Source: Ch67 sp964491665
Lineage (GTDB): Bacteria > Pseudomonadota > Gammaproteobacteria > Pseudomonadales > Ketobacteraceae
NCBI GenBank assembly: GCA_964491665.1
Contig: CAZBII010000002.1
Span: forward strand, 20,975 to 84,974
DNA length: 64,000 nucleotides
Reading direction: 5' to 3'
The notes beneath the pieces were generated by a model, which was given only the letters and a program-made list of their open reading frames with translations, had not been told where the DNA came from and did not search any database. Positions 1-8,678 of this stretch are shown in pieces. Every line of letters begins with the position of its first letter. Position 1 is the first letter of the stretch. The position numbers were made by a program, and so were the translations under genes.

Positions 1-557
1 TGGTAGGTGATTCCCGCAGCGGCGAAATCGACAAGATCGACGGCCCCTATTATCTGTTCGGCATTCTGCGCGACGCGGGACACTGGCTGCCGGACTGGCT
101 GCCGCTGGCCAGCATGGAAGGCGGCCAGTTCAATATCGTGCCGGTGAATTATGTGGTGCAGGCGCTGGATCGAATTGCGCACACGCCCGCGCTGGACGGC
201 CAGTGTTTTCACCTGACCGCCGATCGCGATTACACGCTGGCGGAACTGCTCAACCTGCTGGGAAAAAAAGCCGGCACCCCCGCGATCCGTTTTCGCTTCA
301 ACCAGAATCGCCTGAGTGCACAACGCCGGCAGCAGATCGCCCGTTTGTTTCAGATCCGCCCCGTGCAACAGCTGATCCACACCGTACTGGACCGTCTGGC
401 GCTGCCGCCGTCCACGCTGGGATTTCTCACCTATCCCACCACCTTTGACCGACGCCAGACTGCCGCTGCCCTGGCCGGCACCGGCATTGCTCCGCCCGCT
501 TTCGACGATTATCTGGATGTAGTGTGGCGCTACTGGAGTCGCCATCTCGATCCGTAA
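1..557 (+). CDS. SDR-family reductase, C-terminal part (5' end outside window)
   Basis: The reading frame is open from base 3 and ends at a TAA at 555-557, giving the last 184 residues of a longer protein. The opening V-G-D-S-R-S-G-E-I-D-K-I-D-G-P-Y-Y block is typical of the substrate-side part of extended short-chain dehydrogenases of the thioester-reductase/fatty-acyl-reductase type (NAD_binding_4 group), and the V-N-Y-V-V-Q-A-L-D segment fits the same fold. The Rossmann nucleotide-binding half and the YxxxK site lie upstream and cannot be seen. It runs in the same direction as the flavoprotein genes that follow, 89 bases before the next start, so it may belong to the same pathway. Family is fairly sure; substrate unknown. 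Confidence 0.75.
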   Translation, partial: VGDSRSGEIDKIDGPYYLFGILRDAGHWLPDWLPLASMEGGQFNIVPVNYVVQALDRIAHTPALDGQCFHLTADRDYTLAELLNLLGKKAGTPAIRFRFNQNRLSAQRRQQIARLFQIRPVQQLIHTVLDRLALPPSTLGFLTYPTTFDRRQTAAALAGTGIAPPAFDDYLDVVWRYWSRHLDP

Positions 558-646
558 AAACATCACCAACAAAAAAAAGCGTCATCGCCACCGTGCATTT
601 GTTCTGACAGTCCGTCACCCGTCCAGCAGCCGAGAGGAGGAACGCA

Positions 647-2341
647 ATGGGCCGCGATGCCATGGAACCATCCACCACCCCTGATTCAACATCCAGTCAT
701 TCAACACGCGAGCGCATGGAATACGATGTGCTGATTGTTGGCGCCGGGCCTGCCGGTCTGGCGGCTGCGTGCAAACTGAAACAGCTGGCGCCGGCGCTGT
801 CGGTATGCGTGCTGGAGAAAGGCTCGGAAGTGGGCGCGCACATCATTTCCGGCGCCATCATTCATCCGCGTGCAATCACGGAACTGTTTCCCGACTGGCG
901 CGAACGCGGCGCGCCCCTGAATGTGGCTGTGACCGACGATGAGGTGCATTTCCTCATCAACGACAAAATCGGCGTGAAAACACCGGCGCTGGCGATTCCC
1001 AAACCCATGCACAATCAGGGCAACTACATCGCCAGTCTCGGCAATCTGTGTCGCTGGCTGGCGCAGCAGGCGGAACAATTGGGCGTGGAAATCTTTGCCG
1101 GTTTTGCTGCCAGCGAAATCCTGTTTCATGACGACGGCCGCGTGAAAGGCGTGCTCACCGGCGACCTGGGTGTCGATCGTCAGGGTCAGCGCAAATCTTC
1201 GTTTCAGGCGGGCGTGGAAGTACACGCACGTTACACCTTGCTGGCGGAGGGTTGTCGCGGCCATCTCGGCAAACGGGTGATCCGGCAGTTCCGCCTGCAC
1301 GCCGGCAAAGATCCGCAACATTACGGCATCGGCATAAAAGAAATCTGGGAAGTGGAACCGGCACGCCACCAGCAGGGACGTGTCATTCACGGCGCCGGCT
1401 GGCCACTGGCGGAACACGGTGCCAGCGGCGGATTTTTCCTGTATCACACCGATCACCGGCAAGTGGTGGTGGGCCTGATCACCGATCTGAATTACACCAA
1501 TCCCTGGCTGAGCCCGTACGACGAATTCCAGCGCATGAAACACCATCCGCTATTCGCGCAGACGCTGACCGGCGGCACACGGATTGCCTATGGTGCGCGC
1601 GCGGTGGTGAAAGGCGGGCTGCATTCACTGCCGAAAATGACCTTCCCCGGCGGACTGCTGATCGGCTGCGACGCCGGCACGCTGAACTTCAGCAAGATCA
1701 AGGGTTCGCACACGGCGATGAAGTCCGGCATGCTGGCGGCAGAAACCATTGTCGATGCCATTGCGCGCGGCGATGCCCCTGCCGAACTCACCGATTACAC
1801 GCGCCGGTTTGAGCAGTCCTGGTTGTACGAGGAACTGTATGCCAGCCGCAATTTCGGTGCGGCGCTGCATGCATTCGGTACGTTCGCTGGCGCGACCTTC
1901 AATTTCGCCGAGCAGAATATTTTCAACGGCAAGCTGCCGGTGCAGGTGCACGACTCACATCCCGATCACGAAAGCCTGCAACCAGCCTCGCACAGCAAAC
2001 CCATTACGTATCCGAAACCGGATGGAGTGCTCAGTTTCGACCGGGCGACCTCGGTATTTCTGTCGAACACGGCGCACGAAGAAGACCAGCCCTGTCATCT
2101 GAAGCTGCTCAATCCCGGCGTGCCAATGCGTTTCAACCTGCCGCGTTTTGCCGAGCCGGCGCAGCGCTATTGTCCGGCGGGCGTGTATGAAGTGCTGGCC
2201 AATGCCGACGGCAGCCAGCGCCTGCAGATCAACGCGCAGAACTGTCTGCACTGCAAAACCTGCGACATCAAGGACCCGGCGCAGAACATCGTCTGGCAAC
2301 CACCGGAAGGCGCCGGCGGGCCGAACTATCCCAACATGTAG
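647..2341 (+). CDS. Electron-transfer flavoprotein-ubiquinone oxidoreductase (ETF-QO)
   Basis: 564 residues, the usual length for bacterial ETF-QO. It passes electrons from reduced electron-transfer flavoprotein to ubiquinone at the inner membrane. The FAD dinucleotide motif G-A-G-P-A-G lies near residues 31-36. The C-terminal [4Fe-4S] ligands are Cys509 followed by Cys533, Cys536 and Cys539 in a C-x2-C-x2-C array, and the protein ends in the G-G-P-N-Y-P-N-M tail typical of the family. The ATG at 647 sits behind a strong GAGGAGG Shine-Dalgarno. No etfAB genes are in the window. Standing upstream of three desaturase-like flavoproteins, it may feed their electrons, or those of an unseen dehydrogenase, into the quinone pool; that link is inference. 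Confidence 0.93.
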   Translation: MGRDAMEPSTTPDSTSSHSTRERMEYDVLIVGAGPAGLAAACKLKQLAPALSVCVLEKGSEVGAHIISGAIIHPRAITELFPDWRERGAPLNVAVTDDEVHFLINDKIGVKTPALAIPKPMHNQGNYIASLGNLCRWLAQQAEQLGVEIFAGFAASEILFHDDGRVKGVLTGDLGVDRQGQRKSSFQAGVEVHARYTLLAEGCRGHLGKRVIRQFRLHAGKDPQHYGIGIKEIWEVEPARHQQGRVIHGAGWPLAEHGASGGFFLYHTDHRQVVVGLITDLNYTNPWLSPYDEFQRMKHHPLFAQTLTGGTRIAYGARAVVKGGLHSLPKMTFPGGLLIGCDAGTLNFSKIKGSHTAMKSGMLAAETIVDAIARGDAPAELTDYTRRFEQSWLYEELYASRNFGAALHAFGTFAGATFNFAEQNIFNGKLPVQVHDSHPDHESLQPASHSKPITYPKPDGVLSFDRATSVFLSNTAHEEDQPCHLKLLNPGVPMRFNLPRFAEPAQRYCPAGVYEVLANADGSQRLQINAQNCLHCKTCDIKDPAQNIVWQPPEGAGGPNYPNM

Positions 2342-2430
2342 GCCGAATCATGTAGACCGAATCTGTGGCCCAGAAAATTCCGCTCCACCACAACCAGAAT
2401 TCACATCCTGCACATCGCAAGGAGAGAGAC

Positions 2431-3933
2431 ATGAGCAATGCAATCCAGACCGCACCCGAATGGGATGTCGTCGTCATCGGCACCGGCATGGGCGGTTCCG
2501 CCGCCGGCGCCATCTGCGCGCTCAACGGACTGAAAACCCTCATTCTGGAAAAAAATCCGCGCCCCGGTGGCGCCTGCTCCTATTACGAAAAAGACGGCTT
2601 CCAGATGGACTGCGGCACGCACCTGTTCATCCGTGGCAACAAGGGACCGTTCGGTGCGCTGACACGCCGGCTGGGCATGGGCGAGCCACTGGAATTCCGT
2701 CACACGCCCTACACCGTGCACCTGAAAGGCATGAACGTGGACGTGAAAATTCCGCAGAACATGCTGGGCCGTGCTGCCATTGCGCCATGGATCGCCTTGC
2801 AGGCGCGCATTTCGCCGCTGCAATATCCTGGCATCGCCCGCCTGATGTACGACATCGTCACCATGAAGCCCCATGAAATCGACGCACTCGACGGCATCAC
2901 GGTGGAAGAGTACATGCTGCGCTTCACCAAAAATGAAGAAGTGCGCGCCATGTTCGGGCTGCTGCTGGGCCTGTTCTTTATCCTGCCGCCGTGGGAAGCG
3001 TCCGCCGGCGAATCCATCTGGAACCTGCAAAAGCTGATTCTGGAAATGAATCTGGGTTATCCCAAAGGCGGCGCGGTTTCGATTCCAAAATCCTTCCTGA
3101 CTGGCGCGGAAAAACACGGCGCCACGGTACGCATGAAGGCCGGCGTGAAAAAAATCGAAGTCGACAACGGCCAGGTGCGCGCGGTGATCCTGCGCAACGG
3201 CGAACGCATCACCACCCGCACCGTGATCAGCACCACGTCGCTGGCCGACACCGTGAGCGAGCTGGTAGGCGAGCAACATTTCCCCGCGCCGTATGTGGCG
3301 CGCACCAAGGGCATCAAGCCGTCATGGACCGCCGTGCAGGCGAAAATTGCCGTGAAGAAACGGGTGATCGATGCGGGCTCGCTGGTGGGCGGCACGCCAC
3401 TGAAACTCAACCGCAAATTCGACGGCGATTTTCTGCATCAGACCATGGGCTCGCTGCAGGATGGCCGCTTCACCGGTTTCGTGCCCATCTATGCGCCGGT
3501 GCCCACCAACTACGATCCGTCGCTGGCGCCGCCCGGCTGCCAGATCATCACTGCAGTGGCCGTGGCGCCCACGCTCGATATCGAACTGGAAGACGGCGAG
3601 CAACGCTGGATCGACGGCATGATGGATGCGCTGTACGAAATGGTGCCGAACCTGAAAAAAAATATCCTGTTCCACGACACCTGGTCAGTGAAAACGCTCG
3701 CTGCCTGGATCGGCAAGAGCAACGGTTCCGCCATCACCACCAGCCAGACGCCCAGCCAGGTGGGACTGAAACGTCCGGCCCATCGCACACCGGTGCAGGG
3801 TTTGTATATCGCCGGCGACTGCGGCGGCCATGCCCGTGGCGTGGGCACCGAACTGGCCTGCCAGAGCGGCATGGATTGCGCCGACATGGTAACCAGCGAT
3901 CTGCATCACTTCGTGCTGCCGCAAGCCGTGTGA
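2431..3933 (+). CDS. NAD(P)/FAD-dependent oxidoreductase, phytoene-desaturase-like (first of three)
   Basis: 500 residues from the ATG at 2431, which follows an AAGGAGAG ribosome site; a GTG at 2365 would add 22 unlikely residues. G-T-G-M-G-G at residues 17-22 binds the ADP part of FAD, and the C-terminal Y-I-A-G-D-C-G-G-H-A-R-G-V-G-T-E block is the second FAD contact of the CrtI/phytoene desaturase superfamily. Related enzymes desaturate or isomerise carotenoids, retinoids or other isoprenoid lipids. The gene ends with TGA at 3931, but the frame stays open and looks coding for another 67 codons (see separate entry). First of three similar genes in a row. Substrate unknown. Confidence 0.82.
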   Translation: MSNAIQTAPEWDVVVIGTGMGGSAAGAICALNGLKTLILEKNPRPGGACSYYEKDGFQMDCGTHLFIRGNKGPFGALTRRLGMGEPLEFRHTPYTVHLKGMNVDVKIPQNMLGRAAIAPWIALQARISPLQYPGIARLMYDIVTMKPHEIDALDGITVEEYMLRFTKNEEVRAMFGLLLGLFFILPPWEASAGESIWNLQKLILEMNLGYPKGGAVSIPKSFLTGAEKHGATVRMKAGVKKIEVDNGQVRAVILRNGERITTRTVISTTSLADTVSELVGEQHFPAPYVARTKGIKPSWTAVQAKIAVKKRVIDAGSLVGGTPLKLNRKFDGDFLHQTMGSLQDGRFTGFVPIYAPVPTNYDPSLAPPGCQIITAVAVAPTLDIELEDGEQRWIDGMMDALYEMVPNLKKNILFHDTWSVKTLAAWIGKSNGSAITTSQTPSQVGLKRPAHRTPVQGLYIAGDCGGHARGVGTELACQSGMDCADMVTSDLHHFVLPQAV

Positions 3934-4137
3934 GTCGACGCCTGTTTCAGCAGCGGGTGGCTCAACGACTCCCTGCGCAGAAATCCGGATTTCATTTCCG
4001 ATGTGTTGCGCGGGCTGAACATCGACGAACTGACGCATGCCACCCACCGCAGCGCACGCCAGAATCCCGGCTTCACCGCGGAACTGGTCAGGGAACTGGA
4101 GCCGGATTTCGTGGCTGACGTTGCACACTGCAGCTGA
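3934..4137 (+). pseudogene. In-frame coding-like remnant or extension with a tandem 27-residue repeat
   Basis: After the TGA at 3931-3933 the same frame stays open for 67 codons to a TGA at 4135. The translation contains two copies of a 27-residue unit: the first begins L-R-R-N-P-D-F-I-S-D-V-L-R, the second A-R-Q-N-P-G-F-T-A-E-L-V-R, each ending in H-x-S, with R, N-P, F, R, L and D in register. Such an internal repeat argues that this was selected as protein. No ATG exists, and the only GTG/TTG codons fall inside the first repeat, so it cannot be translated whole by itself. It is either the cut-off C-terminus of the upstream oxidoreductase, the relic of a lost gene, or a product of stop-codon readthrough. 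I do not recognise the domain. Confidence 0.45.
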
Positions 4138-4481
4138 AAGATTTGCACGGACTGGCGCAGCAACTCGCGCGTCTTCCACGCCAATTTCACACGCGCAAAG
4201 CGCGTGGAAATCTCATTTTATCTTGCGATTTCTGTTCGCGAGCGGACGCATTTTTTTCAAAAAAAATCGGCGCGAAAAATAATTTTTTCATCACCGTTTT
4301 AACGAGTTTTGTGTTGACGCATGTCAATGGGAATTCGACAGCGCATGGCCCATCATCCAAGACCAGAACTCGCGGGTTCTGCCTGATGAACACCGGCACA
4401 GGCGCAATTTGCGGGCAATGCAGTCCGATCCATTTTCAGCGATCGGTAATCCAAATATTGCGACTCACAGGGGTTTTATTT
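4138..4481. other. Intergenic region with an AT-rich tract
   Basis: 344 bases before the second desaturase gene. The stretch from about 4214 to 4320 is rich in A and T runs, unlike the surrounding coding DNA, and leads to an inverted repeat at 4314-4327. The frame of the downstream gene happens to be open back to 4143, but that stretch lacks protein-like composition and the ATG at 4482 is the sensible start. I take this as a promoter/operator region; no convincing paired -35/-10 was found. Confidence 0.45.
4314..4327. promoter_or_regulatory. Perfect inverted repeat TTGAC-N4-GTCAA, candidate operator
   Basis: TTGACGCATGTCAA is a 5-bp perfect palindrome around a 4-base centre, lying in the AT-rich intergenic region upstream of the desaturase at 4482. 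Size and symmetry resemble operators of TetR-type repressors, which often control lipid genes. The first half also resembles a -35 hexamer (TTGACG). No regulator gene is adjacent, so the binding protein is unknown. Confidence 0.35.
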
Positions 4482-6047
4482 ATGGCTCAATCCAAACATC
4501 CAACACGCACCACCGATGTCGTTGTCGTCGGCGGCGGACTCGCCGGCATGACTGCAGCGCTGGCCCTGCAACAGGAAGGCATCAACTGCATCGTGCTGGA
4601 AAAGGAACCCATCCTGGGTGGCCGCGCACGCAGCTGGGTGGATGAAAAAACCGGTGACCCGATCCACATCGGCCCGCACATCCTGCTGAGTGAATATCCG
4701 AACATGCTCAAGCTGATGGAGATGGTGGGCACTCGAGACAAGATCGTCTGGGAGCGCGATCACTTCATGGTGCAAACCATCGGCGCGCAGAAACACGTGT
4801 TGAAGCAGGCGCCGGTGCCCTCGCCGTTCCACTTCCTGCCGTCGATGCTGACCTATCCGGTGGGCAGCCTGCTGGACAAGGCTTCGAACGGGCGCCTGAC
4901 GCTGGCCGTTCTGCAAATGGACGAGGACGATTTTCTGGAGCTGGATGAGGAAACCGCCTACAAGTATCTGAAGCGCATGGGCGTGAGCGAAACCTACATC
5001 AGCCAGTTCTGGACGTTCACCTGCATGTCCATCATGAACGTGCCGCTGGACCTGTGTTCCGCCGGCGCACTGATGCGCTTCTTCCAGAAATTCATGGGCT
5101 ACACCGAATGGTATTTCGGTTTTGCCGACGGCGGCCTTGGCGACATCTGGGCACCCGCCACGCAGGCTGCGCTGGAAAAAGTCGGCGGCGAAGTGCGCTT
5201 GAACACCACGGTGAAAGAACTGATCGTGGAGCGCGGCGAAGTGAAAGGCGTACGCCTGGAAGATGGCGGCGTGATTCGCGCCAAACACACTATCATGGCC
5301 ACTGCACCGCAAGCGTTCTACCATCTCGGCCCCGTCGAATGGCGGCGCCAGTACAAATGGTTCGACGACCTGTCGTACTTCCATCCCTGCCCGTACAAAA
5401 GCGTCTACATCTGGTACGACCACAAGATCACTGACCTGCGCATGTGGGCGCGCTGCTACGTACCGGGCGATCTCAACTGCGACTTCTACGACAACTCCAA
5501 CATCTACAGCCGGCGCAAGGACAATAGCGGCAATTCGCAGATCGCCAGCAACGTCATTTTCAGCCACCGCGTCGAGCAGATGAGCGACGAGGAACTGGCG
5601 CGCCAGACCGTGATGGAAATTGCCGAAGTGCATCCCACTGCAACCTGGGATCGCGTCACGCACTACGTCGTCAACCATGTGCCGATGGCGATCCACTGCC
5701 CGTTCCCCGGCACCGAAAAACGCCGGCCGCTGCCAGATGTAGGTGTGAAAGGCCTGACACTGGCGGGCGATTACGTGCAGACCTATGTGCCCGGCTGCAT
5801 GGAATCCGCCGTGTGTTCTGGCTGGATGGCGGCGGAATCGATTCTCGCGCAGCGCGGCATTCACAAGGTGCTGCATGTGGAGCGGCGTGAGATCGACGGT
5901 CTGGCCGGCGTCATCAAGAAAGGCGCACAGTTCCTGCCGGGCAAACTGTCGAAACGCCTGCTGAAAAAAGCGAAGACACTGGATCTGGGTGAAACAGTGG
6001 AATCGCTGACCGAGCGCGTGAAAAGTTCGCTGGAGCAATTCGCATGA
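4482..6047 (+). CDS. Phytoene/zeta-carotene-desaturase-like FAD oxidoreductase (second of three)
   Basis: 521 residues from the ATG at 4482. G-G-G-L-A-G at residues 17-22, followed by V-L-E-K-E-P-I-L-G-G-R-A-R-S, is the FAD-binding start of the phytoene desaturase/amine oxidase fold. The C-terminal L-A-G-D-Y-V-Q-T-Y-V-P-G-C-M-E-S-A-V-C-S-G block is close to plant-type (CrtP/zeta-carotene) and squalene-associated desaturases, so it is a different branch from its two CrtI-like neighbours. A lysine-rich tail of about 60 residues follows the FAD domain. The TGA overlaps the start of the next gene (ATGA), showing translational coupling. No phytoene synthase or other carotenoid gene is in the window, so a carotenoid substrate is not established. 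Confidence 0.83.
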   Translation: MAQSKHPTRTTDVVVVGGGLAGMTAALALQQEGINCIVLEKEPILGGRARSWVDEKTGDPIHIGPHILLSEYPNMLKLMEMVGTRDKIVWERDHFMVQTIGAQKHVLKQAPVPSPFHFLPSMLTYPVGSLLDKASNGRLTLAVLQMDEDDFLELDEETAYKYLKRMGVSETYISQFWTFTCMSIMNVPLDLCSAGALMRFFQKFMGYTEWYFGFADGGLGDIWAPATQAALEKVGGEVRLNTTVKELIVERGEVKGVRLEDGGVIRAKHTIMATAPQAFYHLGPVEWRRQYKWFDDLSYFHPCPYKSVYIWYDHKITDLRMWARCYVPGDLNCDFYDNSNIYSRRKDNSGNSQIASNVIFSHRVEQMSDEELARQTVMEIAEVHPTATWDRVTHYVVNHVPMAIHCPFPGTEKRRPLPDVGVKGLTLAGDYVQTYVPGCMESAVCSGWMAAESILAQRGIHKVLHVERREIDGLAGVIKKGAQFLPGKLSKRLLKKAKTLDLGETVESLTERVKSSLEQFA

Positions 6048-7606
6048 ACGCGCCGGCACCGCACGACAATGCGCATTACGATGCCATCATCGTCGGTGCC
6101 GGATATGGCGGCGTTACCAGCGCCGCCATTCTGGCTTCGAAGGGATTGCGCGTACTGCTCGTGGACAAGAATGGCAAACCCGGCGGCAAATCCATGCCGG
6201 CGGCGCGGCGCGACGGCATCGTCACCGAACTCTGGCCCATTGCCGGTGGCCCCAGTCGCGGCTCGCGCTTCGACGACCTGATCAAGCTGGTGGGATTGCC
6301 AGACGACACCATCATCGAACCCGATCCCGGCGCGGAATTTGTCTATCTGCATCCGGACGGATCGCGCCGCGGCGTGCGCGTGCCCAGTCACCGCATCCGC
6401 AACCCGCTGTACATGTATCGCATCGCCTCGGCATTCGGCGCCAGCCCGCGCAAACTGCTCGGACTGCTCAGCATGAACCTGCGCTCGGCACTGATGCGCG
6501 GCCCGCTGCTGGACCGGCAGGACGATGTCAGCATGCTCGACTTTCTGCGCCAACACGATCTGCCAGAGCCGATGCTGCACTGGATGACGAGCCTGATGAA
6601 CCTGTTCTTCGTGGTGCCCGTGGATGAGCTGCCGGTGTCGGAAGCGGTGCTGACGCTGCGCGCGATCGTCGCCGGTGGCGCGGGCCGTTATCATCGCGGC
6701 GGTTACGGCAGCGTGGCGCAGGCGGCGGTGGAATTTCTGGAACAGCACGGCGGCACCTGGCTGCCGGCCACGCGCGTGTCGCGCATCATCATCGACAACG
6801 GTCGCGCCACCGGCATCGAAACCGCGCGCGGTAATTATTACGCGCCGGTGGTGATTTCCAATGCCGGCATTCAGCCCACCGTGCTGAAGCTGGCGGGCGC
6901 GCAGCAGTTTCCGGAAAGCTACGTCAATCGTGTGCGTGCGCTGCAACCGTCATGGGCGTTTGTGGGTGTGCGCTACGATCTGGCGAAACCGATTTTCGAA
7001 GTGCCGATGAACGTGTATTTCTCGCCGGAAAGCGGCTGGGACAAACAGCGTTTCGCCACGGCGGAAGCGGGCCAGTGGCCAAAGAATCCCTTGCTGTTTG
7101 TGACGGTGCCCTCGCTCTACGATCCGTCGCTGGCCACTGCCGATGTGCCACAGGTGGCGCTGGTCGGTGTGCTGGGTTCGCCTGATCCGGCCTCGCCCAT
7201 GAATCAGGAAGCCATCGTGCAACTGGAGGCAATGGTGAATCGCCTGTGGCCCGACTTCCAGCAGCACGTGAAACGGCGGCAGGCTTTCGGCGCGGAAGCG
7301 GTGTCGTCCACCACGCGCGACAACGTGCAGGGTCAGGGAGGCGAGTGCATCGGACTGGCTCAGGTGATCGGCCAGTGCGGGCGCAGCAAGCCGGATTTCC
7401 GTTCGCCCGTGAAAGGGTTGTATTACGTGGGCGCTGACGCCGGCGGCCGTGGCATTGGCACCACACAGGCGGTGGACTCGGGTTACAACGTGTCGGCGGC
7501 CGTGCTAAAGGATCTGGCGCGCGCGGGCCACAGAACGTCGACCCGCGCCAACACTGCGCCCGATTATCGTTTCCGGAACGCGGGCGGCGCCTTGCAGAAA
7601 CCGTAG
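6044..7606 (+). CDS. NAD(P)/FAD-dependent oxidoreductase, phytoene-desaturase-like (third of three)
   Basis: 520 residues. G-A-G-Y-G-G at residues 18-23 and the V-D-K-N-G-K-P-G-G-K-S segment form the FAD-binding Rossmann start; G-L-Y-Y-V-G-A-D-A-G-G-R-G-I-G-T-T near residue 463 is the C-terminal FAD block. It resembles the product at 2431 more than the one at 4482. The start codon overlaps the previous stop by four bases, so both are made from one transcript. The last 43 bases overlap, tail to tail, the SDR gene on the other strand. The enzyme probably oxidises or isomerises a hydrophobic substrate with FAD; the compound is unknown. Confidence 0.82.
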   Translation: MNAPAPHDNAHYDAIIVGAGYGGVTSAAILASKGLRVLLVDKNGKPGGKSMPAARRDGIVTELWPIAGGPSRGSRFDDLIKLVGLPDDTIIEPDPGAEFVYLHPDGSRRGVRVPSHRIRNPLYMYRIASAFGASPRKLLGLLSMNLRSALMRGPLLDRQDDVSMLDFLRQHDLPEPMLHWMTSLMNLFFVVPVDELPVSEAVLTLRAIVAGGAGRYHRGGYGSVAQAAVEFLEQHGGTWLPATRVSRIIIDNGRATGIETARGNYYAPVVISNAGIQPTVLKLAGAQQFPESYVNRVRALQPSWAFVGVRYDLAKPIFEVPMNVYFSPESGWDKQRFATAEAGQWPKNPLLFVTVPSLYDPSLATADVPQVALVGVLGSPDPASPMNQEAIVQLEAMVNRLWPDFQQHVKRRQAFGAEAVSSTTRDNVQGQGGECIGLAQVIGQCGRSKPDFRSPVKGLYYVGADAGGRGIGTTQAVDSGYNVSAAVLKDLARAGHRTSTRANTAPDYRFRNAGGALQKP

Positions 7607-8568
7607 TCGATAAACCATTGCGTCGCGTCTGCCAGGGTTTCCTGTAGCGGACGCGATGTGTGGCCCAGCTCCTGCCGCGCGCGCGTGTCGTCGTAATACC
7701 AGTAACGCCGCGCCATCCACACCGCCTGCGAATCCAGTCCCAGCGACGGCGCCAGCCATTCACCCAGTTTACCCGCCACAGGCAACACCGCATCGGGCAC
7801 CTGCAGGCGCGGTGGCGCCAGTCCGGTCACCTGCGCCGCTGCCGCAAAAAATTCCTGATACGTCTGGTTGACGCCACCCGCCAGATAGCGCCGCCCTGCC
7901 TGCCCCTTCTGCATGGACAGCACCAGCGCCGCCGCCGCATCGCGCACATCCATCGAATTGAGTCCGCCGGAGAAATACACCGGCAACTGGCCACGCAGAT
8001 GCATCAGCAGCAGGCGCGACGAGGAAATCAGCGCGTCGCCCGGCCCGTAACAGAAACAGGGATAGGTGAAAACGATGTCGATGTCTTTCGCAGCGGCGCG
8101 CACTTCCAGTTCCGCCTGTCGCTTGGCCTGAAAATAATTCACCGGATTACCGGCCAGGTTGTAGGGCGTGTCTTCATTCACCGGCGTTTTGTCGCCGCCC
8201 GCCAGCGCAAAGATCGACGCCAGATACACCAGGCGCGGCACCGGTGTCGCTTTCAGTTCCTGCAGCAGATTATGGGTGACGGTGTAATTCAGATCATGCA
8301 CACGGCGGGCTTCACTGCGCGCCGTAGAGATGTAGCCAGCCAGATGATAAACGCCAGCGAGACCACGCAGATGCGCGCGGAACGAATCCGGTTGCAGCAG
8401 ATCGCCGTGCACCAGCTCCACCTCGGGGCGGTTCAGATCCGCCAGATGTTTTGGCAATGTCGACTGCCGCGTGAGAATTCTGGCCCGGTCGCCATTCGCC
8501 ACGATCTGCCGCACCAGATGGGCACCGATAAAACCCGTCGCGCCTGTTACCAGAAAAGTCTTGCTCAT
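7564..8568 (-). CDS. NAD-dependent epimerase/dehydratase (dihydroflavonol-reductase-like SDR)
   Basis: 334 residues. The N-terminal T-G-A-T-G-F-I-G motif (residues 8-15) binds NAD(P); the active-site set is a Ser in L-A-S-I-F and Y-F-Q-A-K (YxxxK). Overall it resembles the extended SDRs that include dihydroflavonol reductase, hopanoid-associated HpnA and OleD-type 2-alkyl-3-ketoacid reductases. It is the second SDR in this flavoprotein island, which fits repeated carbonyl reduction on a lipid-like intermediate; that role is inference. It converges on the third flavoprotein gene and overlaps it by 43 bases. Confidence 0.85.
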   Translation of the reverse strand: MSKTFLVTGATGFIGAHLVRQIVANGDRARILTRQSTLPKHLADLNRPEVELVHGDLLQPDSFRAHLRGLAGVYHLAGYISTARSEARRVHDLNYTVTHNLLQELKATPVPRLVYLASIFALAGGDKTPVNEDTPYNLAGNPVNYFQAKRQAELEVRAAAKDIDIVFTYPCFCYGPGDALISSSRLLLMHLRGQLPVYFSGGLNSMDVRDAAAALVLSMQKGQAGRRYLAGGVNQTYQEFFAAAAQVTGLAPPRLQVPDAVLPVAGKLGEWLAPSLGLDSQAVWMARRYWYYDDTRARQELGHTSRPLQETLADATQWFIDYGFCKAPPAFRKR

Positions 8569-8678
8569 AGGATTGCGCCGCCCACGCCTGTTAGCCGAGT
8601 AGATGACTATAACAAAGCGGCAAACAGCGCCTCAATTGCCCTACCCATTCTGCGTCGGGAAACGGATTTCACCGTTAC

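Noticed and set aside
3931..3933. TGA read as selenocysteine
   Set aside because: No Cys/Sec-containing active site is expected there in this family and I see no bacterial SECIS-like hairpin just after the TGA.
4143..4481. A 113-codon N-terminal extension of the second desaturase
   Set aside because: The extension is not protein-like, crosses an AT-rich promoter-like tract, and the ATG at 4482 is followed at once by the normal FAD-binding start.
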